Shown: in pieces, positions 54,504 to 63,195 of the stretch
How positions within the stretch are numbered: position 1 is the stretch's first letter
Layout: each line of letters begins with the position of its first letter
From: Mariniflexile gromovii
Lineage (GTDB): Bacteria; Bacteroidota; Bacteroidia; Flavobacteriales; Flavobacteriaceae
Assembly: GCF_017814435.1 (NCBI RefSeq)
Contig: NZ_JAGJCB010000003.1
Span: forward strand, 62,001 to 126,000
Direction: 5' to 3'
DNA: 64,000 nucleotides
Notes under the pieces: model-generated
What the model was told of the DNA's origin: nothing
Databases searched by the model: none
What the model saw: only the letters and a program-made list of their open reading frames with translations
Made by a program: the position numbers and the translations under genes

Positions 54504-55769
54504 ATGAATTATTATGATATAACTACATTAGGTATCGCATTTGGTTTGGGGCTGTTGGTAGGCCTACAGCGCCAACGGGATGACGATAAAATGGCTGGGG
54601 TTAGAACCTTTACCATTATATCCATATTGGGGGTTGTTGCTGGATTTCTGAACGAGTCTTATCATAACCCATTTATTTTACCTGTTTTAGGGCTTTCATT
54701 AGCATTAATATTGGTGGTTGCTAATTTGATAAAAAGCAAAAATAATCAAGATGCCGGAATAGGGCAGACCACCGAAGTCGCTGCTTTATTAATGTTTGCT
54801 ATTGGAGCTTATCTTGTTTTAGGAAGTCGAGTGATTGGTGTGATGATGGGAGCATCCTTAGCCATTTTATTATACCTAAAAGAACATCTTCATGATTTTA
54901 TAGAACGATTGACCCAAAAGGATTTATCTGCAATTTTCACTTTGGTGGCCATTAGTATGATTGTGCTTCCTATTCTTCCTAACGAAACCTATGGGCCTTA
55001 TGATGTGCTTAATCCAAGAAATATTTGGTGGATGGTAACACTTATAGTGGGTATTAGTGTGGTGGGATATTTTATTTACAAATTTGTGGGGAAGAATACC
55101 GGCATCATTTCCAATGGTATTTTAGGTGGACTTATTAGCAGTACGGCAACAACCGTTAGCTATGCACGAAAAACTTCAAAAACTAAATCAATTAGTAAAA
55201 TTGCAGCGTTTATTATTACCGTGGCATCATTAGTGTCAATGGTAAGAATATTGATTGAAGTAGGGGTTGTTGTTCCCGAAAAATTGGCTATTATTGCAGT
55301 GCCTATTGGCGCTGAGATCATTATAATGATCATTATCGCTATATCTTTATTTTATTTAATCAATAAAGAAGAATCGGATTCTGATATGCCAGAGCCTGAA
55401 AATCCAGCACAATTTAAAAGTGCTTTAATATTTGGATTACTGTATGGCTTTATTTTATTGGCAGTTGCGTTTACTAAAGAGCAATTTGGAGAAAATGCGC
55501 TCTATATTGTTTCAATAATTAGCGGTTTAACCGATGTGGATGCCATAACATTATCGTTATCCAACTTAATAAAAAACGGCTCTTTAGAAGCTGATTTTGG
55601 TTGGAAACTAATATTATTGGCTGCCCTTTCAAATTTGGTGTTTAAAGGCATTATGGCTATGGTGCTTGGAACCAAACAATTAACCAAGTGGATTTCAATA
55701 GCTTTTGGTATATCATTGTTTTCTGGGTTATTAATCATTTGGTTATGGCCAGAAAATTGGCATTTTTAA
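54504..55769 (+). CDS. MgtC/SapB-type membrane protein with DUF4010
   Basis: Polytopic inner-membrane protein of 421 residues. The N-terminal MgtC-like part has LGIAFGLGLLVGLQRQRDDDKMAGVRTFTIISILGVVAGFL; the C-terminal half matches DUF4010 (SNGILGGLISSTATTVSYARKT and SGLTDVDAITLSLSNL). The start ATG 54504 (MNYYDITTLG) lies just past a terminator; the longer frame would begin inside it. MgtC-like proteins have been linked to magnesium limitation and virulence, but the DUF4010 group is not characterised to my knowledge. It is 9 bases before the App1-like gene and probably co-transcribed. Confidence 0.85.
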   Translation: MNYYDITTLGIAFGLGLLVGLQRQRDDDKMAGVRTFTIISILGVVAGFLNESYHNPFILPVLGLSLALILVVANLIKSKNNQDAGIGQTTEVAALLMFAIGAYLVLGSRVIGVMMGASLAILLYLKEHLHDFIERLTQKDLSAIFTLVAISMIVLPILPNETYGPYDVLNPRNIWWMVTLIVGISVVGYFIYKFVGKNTGIISNGILGGLISSTATTVSYARKTSKTKSISKIAAFIITVASLVSMVRILIEVGVVVPEKLAIIAVPIGAEIIIMIIIAISLFYLINKEESDSDMPEPENPAQFKSALIFGLLYGFILLAVAFTKEQFGENALYIVSIISGLTDVDAITLSLSNLIKNGSLEADFGWKLILLAALSNLVFKGIMAMVLGTKQLTKWISIAFGISLFSGLLIIWLWPENWHF

Positions 55770-55778
55770 TTAAAAAAT

Positions 55779-56777
55779 ATGTTCAAAAAAGATCCGCTTC
55801 AAATTATTTCTTTCCAAACCTATGGATCCTCCAATCATTTATATGTTAGAGGAAGAGCCCTTGAAGATGAAAGCATAGATCTAGAACAGAAAGGTGTATT
55901 TAAATTACTTTTAAACGCTTGGAAAAGTTTCGAAACCGATGAGGTAAAAAATGCCGAACTTATAGTTAAAGTAGGTACAGATAAGTTTTTTTACACTACC
56001 ACAGATAATAAAGGCTACTTTTTATTGGATGAAAAGGTAGAAAATATTAATAGCTATGCCAATGACGAAGGTTGGGTGAAATTGGAATTTTCCTTTAAGC
56101 TGGAAAAATTATCTAGAAGCATTAAATCTAATAACCGATTTCCCGGAGAGATGCTTATTCCATCACAAAAAGCGTCTTTTGGAGTGATTAGCGACATTGA
56201 TGATACCATTTTACACACAGGCATCAGCTCCATTTTAAAATGGCGTGTTCTTATAAACACCTTTTTGGTTTCATCAGGAAAAAGGATGCCGTTGGAAGGT
56301 GCTCCAGAATTTTATCATTTATTGCACCAGGGCAAAAATGGGGATGAAGCAAACCCCATTTTTTATGTGAGCCATAGTCCATGGAATTTATATAGGTATT
56401 TGGAATTTTTTTTAAAGAAGAACAATTTTCCAAAAGGGCCAATTGTTTTAAGGAATTTCCCTAAGCCTTTTTCCAGAAAAAATAAAGGTGAAAAACCACA
56501 AAAACAAAAAGAGATTTTAAATATTTTGAAGGCGTATCCTAAAATGGATTTCATATTAATTGGAGATATTGGCGAGCATGACCCAGATATTTACTTAGAG
56601 ATTGCTGAGGCGTATCCAAATAGGATTTCTGCTATATATTTACGGAGCGTTAACCACAAAAAGAAAATGCTTCGTGTAAAAAGTCTTTATGACCAATATA
56701 AAACGACCCCGGTTTTATTAGTTGAAAACACAAATCAGGCTATTGAACATGCCAAAAAGCACCATTTTATAAAATAA
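55779..56777 (+). CDS. App1-type phosphatidate phosphatase (DUF2183)
   Basis: HAD-like phosphatase related to yeast App1 and bacterial DUF2183 proteins. An N-terminal beta-rich domain (LYVRGRALEDES, FFYTTTDNKGYFLLDE) precedes the catalytic domain: FGVISDIDDTILHTGISS gives the DxDxT signature (D139, D141), followed by FYVSHSPWNLYRYLEFFLKKNNFP, FILIGDIGEHDPDIYLEIAEAYP and AIYLRSV. 332 residues. No signal peptide, so cytoplasmic. It follows the MgtC/DUF4010 gene by 9 bases. Phosphatidate is the substrate of the eukaryotic enzyme; bacterial substrates are unsure. Confidence 0.88.
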   Translation: MFKKDPLQIISFQTYGSSNHLYVRGRALEDESIDLEQKGVFKLLLNAWKSFETDEVKNAELIVKVGTDKFFYTTTDNKGYFLLDEKVENINSYANDEGWVKLEFSFKLEKLSRSIKSNNRFPGEMLIPSQKASFGVISDIDDTILHTGISSILKWRVLINTFLVSSGKRMPLEGAPEFYHLLHQGKNGDEANPIFYVSHSPWNLYRYLEFFLKKNNFPKGPIVLRNFPKPFSRKNKGEKPQKQKEILNILKAYPKMDFILIGDIGEHDPDIYLEIAEAYPNRISAIYLRSVNHKKKMLRVKSLYDQYKTTPVLLVENTNQAIEHAKKHHFIK

Positions 56778-56827
56778 AAGTCTTTAAAAAAAACACCTGT
56801 TATACCATCAATAATTGCCAAGTCTAA

Positions 56828-56878
56828 TTCCTCGGATTTATTGTGCTTGATTTTAAAAGTAAATTCGTTGTAGAGTAA
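56828..56878 (+). pseudogene. Remnant of a T9SS C-terminal sorting domain
   Basis: In frame before a TAA the bases encode FLGFIVLDFKSKFVVE and stop. The last nine residues are the same as the C-terminus of the PL6 enzyme (DFKSRFVVE, stop) except Lys for Arg, and the bases are similar too (GATTTTAAAAG, GTTGTAGA). A stop codon lies immediately upstream (56825-56827), so no gene can be read through. This looks like the 3' end left after deletion of a T9SS cargo gene, 3' of the App1-like gene. Confidence 0.6.
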
Positions 56879-56917
56879 ACTGATATTATGGTTTAAGGAA
56901 ATAAAAAGGTTCATATA

Positions 56918-57769
56918 TTAAAATGTTCCCACAAGTCCTATAGTGCCATATCCAGCTTTTAATTGCCAACTTATATTCTTGGGTTTAGAGTAATTGTATG
57001 CATTTTTCCTTTTCATAAAATTATCAACACCATCTACAACTACAATGCTTACGGCAATACCAACACCTATGTCACTCAACCAATGGGCTTCTGCCCATAG
57101 TCGGCTAATAGGCGCAATAGAACCAATGGTGTAAATACCTGCTTTGGCCCAAAAGCTGTCAAACTGTTTGGCTATGGCATGTGCCATTGAAAAAGAAAGT
57201 ATAGAGTGACCTGATGGAAAAGAGTGATACCCAGGAGTTCCTTCAAAAGGTTTAAAGTTATTATGGTTGCCAGTGTTTGGACGTGCACGACCAAGGGCTG
57301 TTTTAGTAATGGATTGTATAATGCCTGATGTTGCAGCAGATGCAATAATTAAGACTCCCGTATGCCTTACTTTCTCATTATCTGTAATAAGTCCAAAACC
57401 ATATATGCCTGCTGAGATCATGAAGAAGTTTTGTGGACTTCCAAAGTACCAACCAAACTCTTTAAAAAACTCTGGCACATCTTCATTTTGGTTTTTAAAA
57501 ATAGTTCGTGCTTCATTGTCAGATAGATACAATATGCTTGTGCCGGCAACAATGCTTCCCGCAGTAATAAAATCATTCTTCTGCCATCGTAGAGGTTGAG
57601 TGAATGCGTTCCCCATGCTTTGTAAGGTGAACTTACCATCAAAAGCAAGTTGTTTCCATATTCTATGTTTTGTAGCAGTGGTATCTATGCTGTCTTGCGC
57701 AAATAGTTTGTTTGCCGGTGTGAATAAGGCAAAAAACAAGACTGTAAAAAGGATGTTTTTAACGTTCAC
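56918..57769 (-). CDS. PAP2-family membrane-associated phosphatase
   Basis: Lipid phosphatase/chloroperoxidase superfamily. The frame has no ATG at its start; the GTG at 57769 gives MNVKNILFTVLFFALFTPAN with a signal peptide ending LFAQ. Motifs are KTALGRARP (C1), YHSFPSGHSILSF (C2 with catalytic-loop His) and SRLWAEAHWLSDI (C3 with nucleophile His). 284 residues. It may dephosphorylate undecaprenyl pyrophosphate or a phosphatidate-type lipid; the App1-like gene next to it, facing it, suggests phospholipid turnover, but this is inference. Confidence 0.88.
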   Translation of the reverse strand: MNVKNILFTVLFFALFTPANKLFAQDSIDTTATKHRIWKQLAFDGKFTLQSMGNAFTQPLRWQKNDFITAGSIVAGTSILYLSDNEARTIFKNQNEDVPEFFKEFGWYFGSPQNFFMISAGIYGFGLITDNEKVRHTGVLIIASAATSGIIQSITKTALGRARPNTGNHNNFKPFEGTPGYHSFPSGHSILSFSMAHAIAKQFDSFWAKAGIYTIGSIAPISRLWAEAHWLSDIGVGIAVSIVVVDGVDNFMKRKNAYNYSKPKNISWQLKAGYGTIGLVGTF

Positions 57770-57819
57770 CAAGAGTTTTTTTTGAAAATGAATAGGGATT
57801 GATTATTGATTTCTCAATT

Positions 57820-58434
57820 TTAAAACAACCCATTTATTTCAGCATCAATAGTATTGATCACAAAGCCTAAATCTTCAGGATTATCAACAAAATCAAGTTT
57901 ATCAACGTCAATAATTAAAAGTTTGCCTTTGTTATATCCATGTATCCAAGCTTCGTAGCGTTCGTTCAACCTACTTAAATAATCTATACTAATGGAGTTT
58001 TCGTATTCGCGTCCGCGTTTGTGGATTTGAGATACCAAATTAGGGATGGTGCTTCGTAAATAAATCAACACATCTGGTCCTTTTACCAAGGATTCCATCA
58101 ATTCAAAAAGCGATTTGTAGTTTTCAAAATCACGATTGGTCATCAAACCCATAGCGTGCAAGTTGGGTGCAAAAATATGGGCGTCTTCGTAAATGGTTCG
58201 GTCTTGAATAATGTCTTTGCCACTTTCACGAATTTGTAAAACTTGGCGAAACCTACTGTTTAAAAAGTACACTTGCAAATTAAAACTCCAACGTTCCATT
58301 TGGTTGTAAAAATCGTCTAAATAGGGGTTGTCTACAACGTCTTCAAGCTGTGCTTCCCACTTATAATGTTTTGCTAGTAATTTTGTAAGGGTGGTTTTTC
58401 CTGCGCCAATATTTCCGGCAATAGCAATATGCAT
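57820..58434 (-). CDS. Deoxynucleoside kinase
   Basis: Phosphorylates deoxynucleosides for salvage (dGK/dCK/dAK-like). P-loop HIAIAGNIGAGKTTLTKLL at the start, EDVVDNPYLDDFYNQMERWSFNLQVYFLNSRFRQ (substrate-contact helix), IIQDRTIYEDAHIFA with the catalytic ERS/DR-type Asp-Arg, YLRSTIPNLVSQIHKRGREYENSI as LID region. 204 residues, full length. It starts one base after the stop of the upstream gene (58436-59224), so both are in one transcript. Substrate preference is unknown. Confidence 0.92.
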   Translation of the reverse strand: MHIAIAGNIGAGKTTLTKLLAKHYKWEAQLEDVVDNPYLDDFYNQMERWSFNLQVYFLNSRFRQVLQIRESGKDIIQDRTIYEDAHIFAPNLHAMGLMTNRDFENYKSLFELMESLVKGPDVLIYLRSTIPNLVSQIHKRGREYENSISIDYLSRLNERYEAWIHGYNKGKLLIIDVDKLDFVDNPEDLGFVINTIDAEINGLF

Positions 58435-58435
58435 G

Positions 58436-59224
58436 TTAGTTGATTTTTAATTGGTACTTCTGTAGGTTTTCCTTGTGGTAAATATACAAGGTTTCGTTGG
58501 TTACATAAAACTGATTTATTAACAAATTTGGTAAGTTAATGGGAACGATGGTTCCTGAATCCTTTTTCATGTAAAACAAGGCGTTATCTTTTTTGAAAAT
58601 GATGTTTTCATTATCAATTTCAATAGATGTGTATCCATGGTTTTTTATCTTCTTTAAAAGATTTCCAAAATAATCATATACAAAAAGCTGTTTTTCAGTA
58701 AGCACCCAACAGTTATTATAGTTGCTTTTTATGTCTAACACAGTGCTTTTAATAGGCAACGTTTGAGCGCGTTTTGTTTTGGTTTTATAATCAAAAAGCT
58801 CTAATTGCTGCGTGTTTTCGTTAAAAATCCAAATGGTATTATCCGAACCCGTAGCAACGTGTGATACGTTTTTATAATCCGGAAGCGCGTTAAAATCTAT
58901 TTTAAATATTTCGGCTAAACGATTGTCCAAAACGATTACAGTATTAAAATCTTTGTAAAAAATATTGATTTTTAAAGGGTTGAAGGTGTTTACGGAATAT
59001 ATGTTGCCTAATTGAAAATTACTATAGCCAATATCGATACCCTTGGTTTCTTTACTATGTTTAAACAAAACATTGTCAAGAATATAAAAAGTGGTATCAA
59101 AATTATTTGTACTTAAAAAAGTGTCAGCATCCAGTTCGGTTTCACCAATTAAAGAAGTTTCAATAAATTCTTGAGAACTAACAGAAAGAGAAAGAAAAAC
59201 CAATAAATATAAAGCGTATTTCAT
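58436..59224 (-). CDS. Exported beta-propeller-like protein of unknown function
   Basis: A 262-residue protein with a signal peptide (1-17, SVSS). The mature part consists of short repeated units with Trp, Tyr and Asp at turns (TIWIFNENTQQLELFDYKTKT, NCWVLTEKQLFVYDYFGNLLKKI, DNALFYMKKDSG), which suggests a beta-propeller. No catalytic motif recognised. It is coupled to the deoxynucleoside kinase gene (1-base gap), an odd partner for an exported protein; the pairing appears common in Flavobacteriaceae as far as I recall. Function unknown. Confidence 0.7.
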   Translation of the reverse strand: MKYALYLLVFLSLSVSSQEFIETSLIGETELDADTFLSTNNFDTTFYILDNVLFKHSKETKGIDIGYSNFQLGNIYSVNTFNPLKINIFYKDFNTVIVLDNRLAEIFKIDFNALPDYKNVSHVATGSDNTIWIFNENTQQLELFDYKTKTKRAQTLPIKSTVLDIKSNYNNCWVLTEKQLFVYDYFGNLLKKIKNHGYTSIEIDNENIIFKKDNALFYMKKDSGTIVPINLPNLLINQFYVTNETLYIYHKENLQKYQLKIN

Positions 59225-59266
59225 AGTGGCACGAAAAATACAAAAATTAATAAAATAATTTAAGAA

Positions 59267-59293
59267 TAGTTTAACAATTCGCCTGTTAAACTA
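59267..59293. promoter_or_regulatory. 10-base inverted repeat between divergent genes
   Basis: TAGTTTAACA (59267-59276) and TGTTAAACTA (59284-59293) are perfect inverted copies with a 7-base spacer. TAATTTCG at 59292-59299 is a near -7 box for the GLPGLI gene. It may be an operator for one or both divergent genes. Confidence 0.4.
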
Positions 59294-59364
59294 ATTTCGA
59301 TTTTTTAAGTCTAAATGATTTAAAATTATAATTTTAAATCAAATTTTTAAAAAGCCCATATTAT

Positions 59365-60201
59365 ATGAAACTCCATGTTGTTAAAATAAGTGTTATTTGC
59401 TTAATGTTTTTTGCTTCGGCGGTGTCGTTCGCTCAAAAAGACTTTCAAGGAAAAGCCTATTATGAATCTAAAACCACGCTCGATATGAATAATTTTGGTG
59501 GTGGTGATATGAGTGAAGAACGAAAAAAGGAAATAGCCCAACGAATGAAAAGTATGCTCGAAAAAACATTTGTTTTAACCTTTAATCAATCGGAATCTTT
59601 TTATAAGGAAGAAGAAAAATTAGAAGCGCCAGGTGGTGGAAGTGGACGTTGGGGAGCCATGATGAGTAGTTTCACAGCGGGTCCACAATATAAAAATGTT
59701 AAAAACCAATTGCTTTTACAAGAGCAGGAGTTTTTTGGAAAAAAATTCCTAATTAAAGATTCATTGCCAAAATTGAATTGGAAAATGGAAGGCGAAATGA
59801 AACAAATTGGTCAGTACACCTGTTTTAAAGCCACTGCAACAAAAACGGTAGATGCATCGGGTGGCGTTCTAAGTTTTAGAAGACCTTCAAACAATGAAGA
59901 AGATGAAACACCTAAAACAAAAGAAATTGAGGTAGTGGCGTGGTACACTATGCAAATTCCAGTAAACCAAGGTCCTGATGATTATTGGGGACTACCAGGG
60001 TTGATTTTAGAATTAAATGCCGATAGAACCACTATTCTTTGTTCAAAAATCATATTAAATCCAGAGGAAAAAGATGATATCAAAGTGCCTTCAAAAGGAA
60101 AAGAGATTACCAAAAAAGAATACGAGGAAGTAGTAAAAAAGAAAACCGAAGAGATGCGCCAGAATTTTAGAGGCGGTCAAGGTGGCGGCGGAAGAAGGTA
60201 A
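59365..60201 (+). CDS. GLPGLI family exported protein
   Basis: Family named after a conserved C-terminal motif, here DYWGLPGLILELNADR (about 212-227). Signal peptide 1-23 (VSFAQ). The mature part is beta-rich with FQGKAYYESKTTLD at its start and a low-complexity Gly-rich tail (FRGGQGGGGRR). 278 residues. It is 27 bases before an outer-membrane barrel protein, the usual pairing for this family in Bacteroidota. Role unknown; periplasmic or cell-surface assembly with the barrel is suspected. Confidence 0.88.
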   Translation: MKLHVVKISVICLMFFASAVSFAQKDFQGKAYYESKTTLDMNNFGGGDMSEERKKEIAQRMKSMLEKTFVLTFNQSESFYKEEEKLEAPGGGSGRWGAMMSSFTAGPQYKNVKNQLLLQEQEFFGKKFLIKDSLPKLNWKMEGEMKQIGQYTCFKATATKTVDASGGVLSFRRPSNNEEDETPKTKEIEVVAWYTMQIPVNQGPDDYWGLPGLILELNADRTTILCSKIILNPEEKDDIKVPSKGKEITKKEYEEVVKKKTEEMRQNFRGGQGGGGRR

Positions 60202-60228
60202 TTCCAAAATTAATCCCATTTATAATTA

Positions 60229-62928
60229 ATGAAATTAAAAATATCTGTGTTACTATTTTTAGTAACGGGTTCGGTGGCTTTTGCCCAAATAAAACTAGAA
60301 GGCGTTGTAAAAGATAGTATTGGTAACCCTTTAGAGCTTGCCAATGTCGTTGCCATAAACCAACAAACAAAAGCATTGGATGCTTATGGCATTACAAACG
60401 ACCAAGGGCGGTATAAGCTCAGTTTAAAAAAGAACGCGTCCTATAAGCTTCAAGTAAGTTATATAGGTATGAAAGCAGGCGAGGAACTATTTGAATCTAA
60501 AGAAAGTGATGTTGTTAAAAATTTCACATTACAAAATGATAATACTTTAGATGAAGTCAATATTGTTTACGAAATGCCCGTAGTTGTAAGAGGCGATACT
60601 TTAATTTATAATGCCGATTCCTTTAATAAAGGTACCGAAAGAAAACTGGGTGATGTTCTTAAAAACTTACCAGGTGTTGAAATTAATGACGACGGACAAA
60701 TACAAGTTGAAGGCAAAACCGTTTCAAAAATAATGGTTGATGGTAAAGAGTTTTTTGATGGCGATACTAAATTGGCAGTTCAAAATATACCATCGAATGC
60801 GGTTGATAAGGTACAAGTGCTTAAAAACTACGCCGAAGTTAGTCAGCTAAGTGGTGTTACCAACAATCAAGATAATGTTGCCATCAATATCAAATTAAAA
60901 GAAGGTAAAACAAATTTTTGGTTTGGTAACGTAACTGTAGGTGGAGGTGCTTCAAACCAAAACGAGTTGTATTTAGTGCAACCAAAATTGTTTTATTACA
61001 GCCCTAAATACAGCATTAATACCATAACCGATTTAAATAATTTAGGTGAAATAGCTTTTACGCGACGCGATTATTTCAACTTTACTGGTGGTTTTAGAAG
61101 CCCCAGCCGCAGCAGTGGTACCAATATTAATTTAGGAAGCAATAGTTTAGGTTTTTTAACGACTCAAAATAATAGAGCTAAAGACATCAATACCAAATTT
61201 GCGGCAGCCAATTTTAGCTGGTCGCCCAACAAAGCGTTGGATTTAAGTGGTTTTGCTATTTTTTCAGGAAATAGAACAGACATTCAGGAAATTAGAGATG
61301 TTCAGTATTTTGATAACGCTTTAAGAAACGAGAACAAAGAAAACAACACCCATCAAAGTAGCGATTTGGGTATGGTAAAATTATCGGCTAAATACAAACC
61401 CAATACCAGCAACCAGTTGGATTATGATATTCTGGGAAGACTTTCAAAAGAATCTCAAGACCAAAATGTACTTTCAACCCAGATAGGGACTATTAATGAA
61501 TTAGAAGATTCAAGCCCATACAGCATCAATCAAAATTTAAATTATTATTACACATTGGATGCTACAAATATTTTTGCTTTAGAAGTTCAGCATTTTTTAC
61601 AGGATGAAGACCCGTTTTACAATGCCATTTTAGAGGACAAAGATAATTATGATAGTACAGCAGCTATTTTAGGTCTAGATGGCGCGCAATTAGATTATAA
61701 TGTAGCCCAAGATAAACGTGTAAAATCCAATCAAATGGATGCAAAACTTGATTATTGGAATATCCTTAATAATAAAAGTGACATCAATTTTACCGTTGGA
61801 ACCATATTAAGTACCCAACAGTTTAATTCAGAAATTTTTCAGTTTTTAGATGATGATTCCCAATTCAATCCAACGCCAACTATAAATGATGGGTTGGATG
61901 TGAATGATATTAAATACAATTTTAGTGATGTTTATTTAGCGGCACATTACAGGTTGAAATCGGGAATTTTTACATTTACTCCGGGAATTTCGGCACATGC
62001 TTACAGTACCAATAATACACAGTTCAATACCAAAAGCACCGATAATTTTTTCAGATTACTACCAGATTTTAATATGTTGATGCAGTTAAAAAAGAGTGAG
62101 CAAATTACCTTGAATTACCGCATGCAAACACAATTTACCGATGTATCCAAATTTGCAGAAGGCTTGGTGCTTAACAGTTATAGCTCTTTGTTTTCTGGCG
62201 ATCCGGCTTTGGAAAATGCTTTGTCGCACAATGTAAACCTATCTTATTTTAGTTTCAACATGTTTAATTATACCAACGTATATGCAAGTCTTAACTATAA
62301 TAAAAGCATTGATAACATTAGAAATATATTAACGCCATCTGATGCCAATAGTGTGGTATTTGTTAGTTCCCCATTCAACTCGCCTTTTGCAGATGAAAGC
62401 GCCAGTGCTAACGGAAGGTTTCAGCGCACTTTTGGAAAAATTAGAGCTTCGGTGAACGGAAATTTTAATTATTCAAAATTCAATCAATTTTTTCAAAACA
62501 CACCATCTGTAAACGAGAGTTTTTCGCAAACTTATGGTGCGGAATTAAGAACCAATTTTAAAACAGCGCCTAATATTGAAATAAATTACCGCCACAGCAT
62601 TCAAGATAATAACAATAACAGGTTTTTTACAAAGTCGCCATCGGTAGAAGTAGATGCGCTTATACTAAAATCATTTACATTTAAAACGGATTTTTCATAT
62701 ACGAACTATAGTAACGAAGAAAAAACCATTAATAATTACAAATTTTGGAACGCTTCATTGTCTTATAAAAAAGATAAAAACTCTAAGTTGGAGTATGAAG
62801 TGAAAGCGACTAACTTGTTCAATACCAAATCACAAAACAATACAAACTCTAGCAATATTTCGGTAAGTGCCACCGAATATTTTATACAGCCACTATTTGC
62901 ATCGTTTAGATTGCGTTATGAATTGTAA
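60229..62928 (+). CDS. TonB-receptor-like outer-membrane beta-barrel protein
   Basis: Outer-membrane protein partnering the GLPGLI protein. Signal peptide 1-19 (AFAQ), then a carboxypeptidase-regulatory-like domain (IKLEGVVKDSIGNPLELANVVA, GITNDQGRYKLSLKKN), then a plug-like domain (TLIYNADSFNKGTERKLGDVLKNLPGVEINDDG, IMVDGKEFFDG, QVLKNY), then a long amphipathic beta-strand region (about 250-899), ending in an aromatic-rich strand (QPLFASFRLRYEL). This is the OMP_b-brl_3 class. No TonB box was recognised. Substrate is unknown; peptides or iron complexes have been suggested for relatives. Confidence 0.88.
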   Translation: MKLKISVLLFLVTGSVAFAQIKLEGVVKDSIGNPLELANVVAINQQTKALDAYGITNDQGRYKLSLKKNASYKLQVSYIGMKAGEELFESKESDVVKNFTLQNDNTLDEVNIVYEMPVVVRGDTLIYNADSFNKGTERKLGDVLKNLPGVEINDDGQIQVEGKTVSKIMVDGKEFFDGDTKLAVQNIPSNAVDKVQVLKNYAEVSQLSGVTNNQDNVAINIKLKEGKTNFWFGNVTVGGGASNQNELYLVQPKLFYYSPKYSINTITDLNNLGEIAFTRRDYFNFTGGFRSPSRSSGTNINLGSNSLGFLTTQNNRAKDINTKFAAANFSWSPNKALDLSGFAIFSGNRTDIQEIRDVQYFDNALRNENKENNTHQSSDLGMVKLSAKYKPNTSNQLDYDILGRLSKESQDQNVLSTQIGTINELEDSSPYSINQNLNYYYTLDATNIFALEVQHFLQDEDPFYNAILEDKDNYDSTAAILGLDGAQLDYNVAQDKRVKSNQMDAKLDYWNILNNKSDINFTVGTILSTQQFNSEIFQFLDDDSQFNPTPTINDGLDVNDIKYNFSDVYLAAHYRLKSGIFTFTPGISAHAYSTNNTQFNTKSTDNFFRLLPDFNMLMQLKKSEQITLNYRMQTQFTDVSKFAEGLVLNSYSSLFSGDPALENALSHNVNLSYFSFNMFNYTNVYASLNYNKSIDNIRNILTPSDANSVVFVSSPFNSPFADESASANGRFQRTFGKIRASVNGNFNYSKFNQFFQNTPSVNESFSQTYGAELRTNFKTAPNIEINYRHSIQDNNNNRFFTKSPSVEVDALILKSFTFKTDFSYTNYSNEEKTINNYKFWNASLSYKKDKNSKLEYEVKATNLFNTKSQNNTNSSNISVSATEYFIQPLFASFRLRYEL

Positions 62929-62945
62929 AATAGCGTCATTTTATT

Positions 62946-62975
62946 TTGCATAGTTGCTAAACTATGATATATTTG
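62946..62975 (+). promoter_or_regulatory. Promoter of tRNA-Tyr
   Basis: TTG at 62946-62948, a 19-base spacer and TATATTTG at 62968-62975: an essentially ideal Bacteroidota promoter, with the tRNA start at 62987. Confidence 0.85.
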
Positions 62976-62986
62976 CGCTCGGTTTT

Positions 62987-63068
<82 letters not shown>

Positions 63069-63076
63069 CAAAACTT

Positions 63077-63106
63077 AAAAAGCAAGCTGTTAAGCTTGCT
63101 TTTTTG
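63077..63106 (+). terminator. Terminator after tRNA-Tyr
   Basis: AAAAGCAAGCT, loop GTTA, AGCTTGCTTTT and a T-run. Confidence 0.85.
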
Positions 63107-63195
63107 TTTTATTGGTGTTTTGAGAATAAAGGGTTTGTGGATCAAGAGCAATTGTTTAATGTTTTTTACAAGGTATTAGCTGCTGGCTTTTTTGT

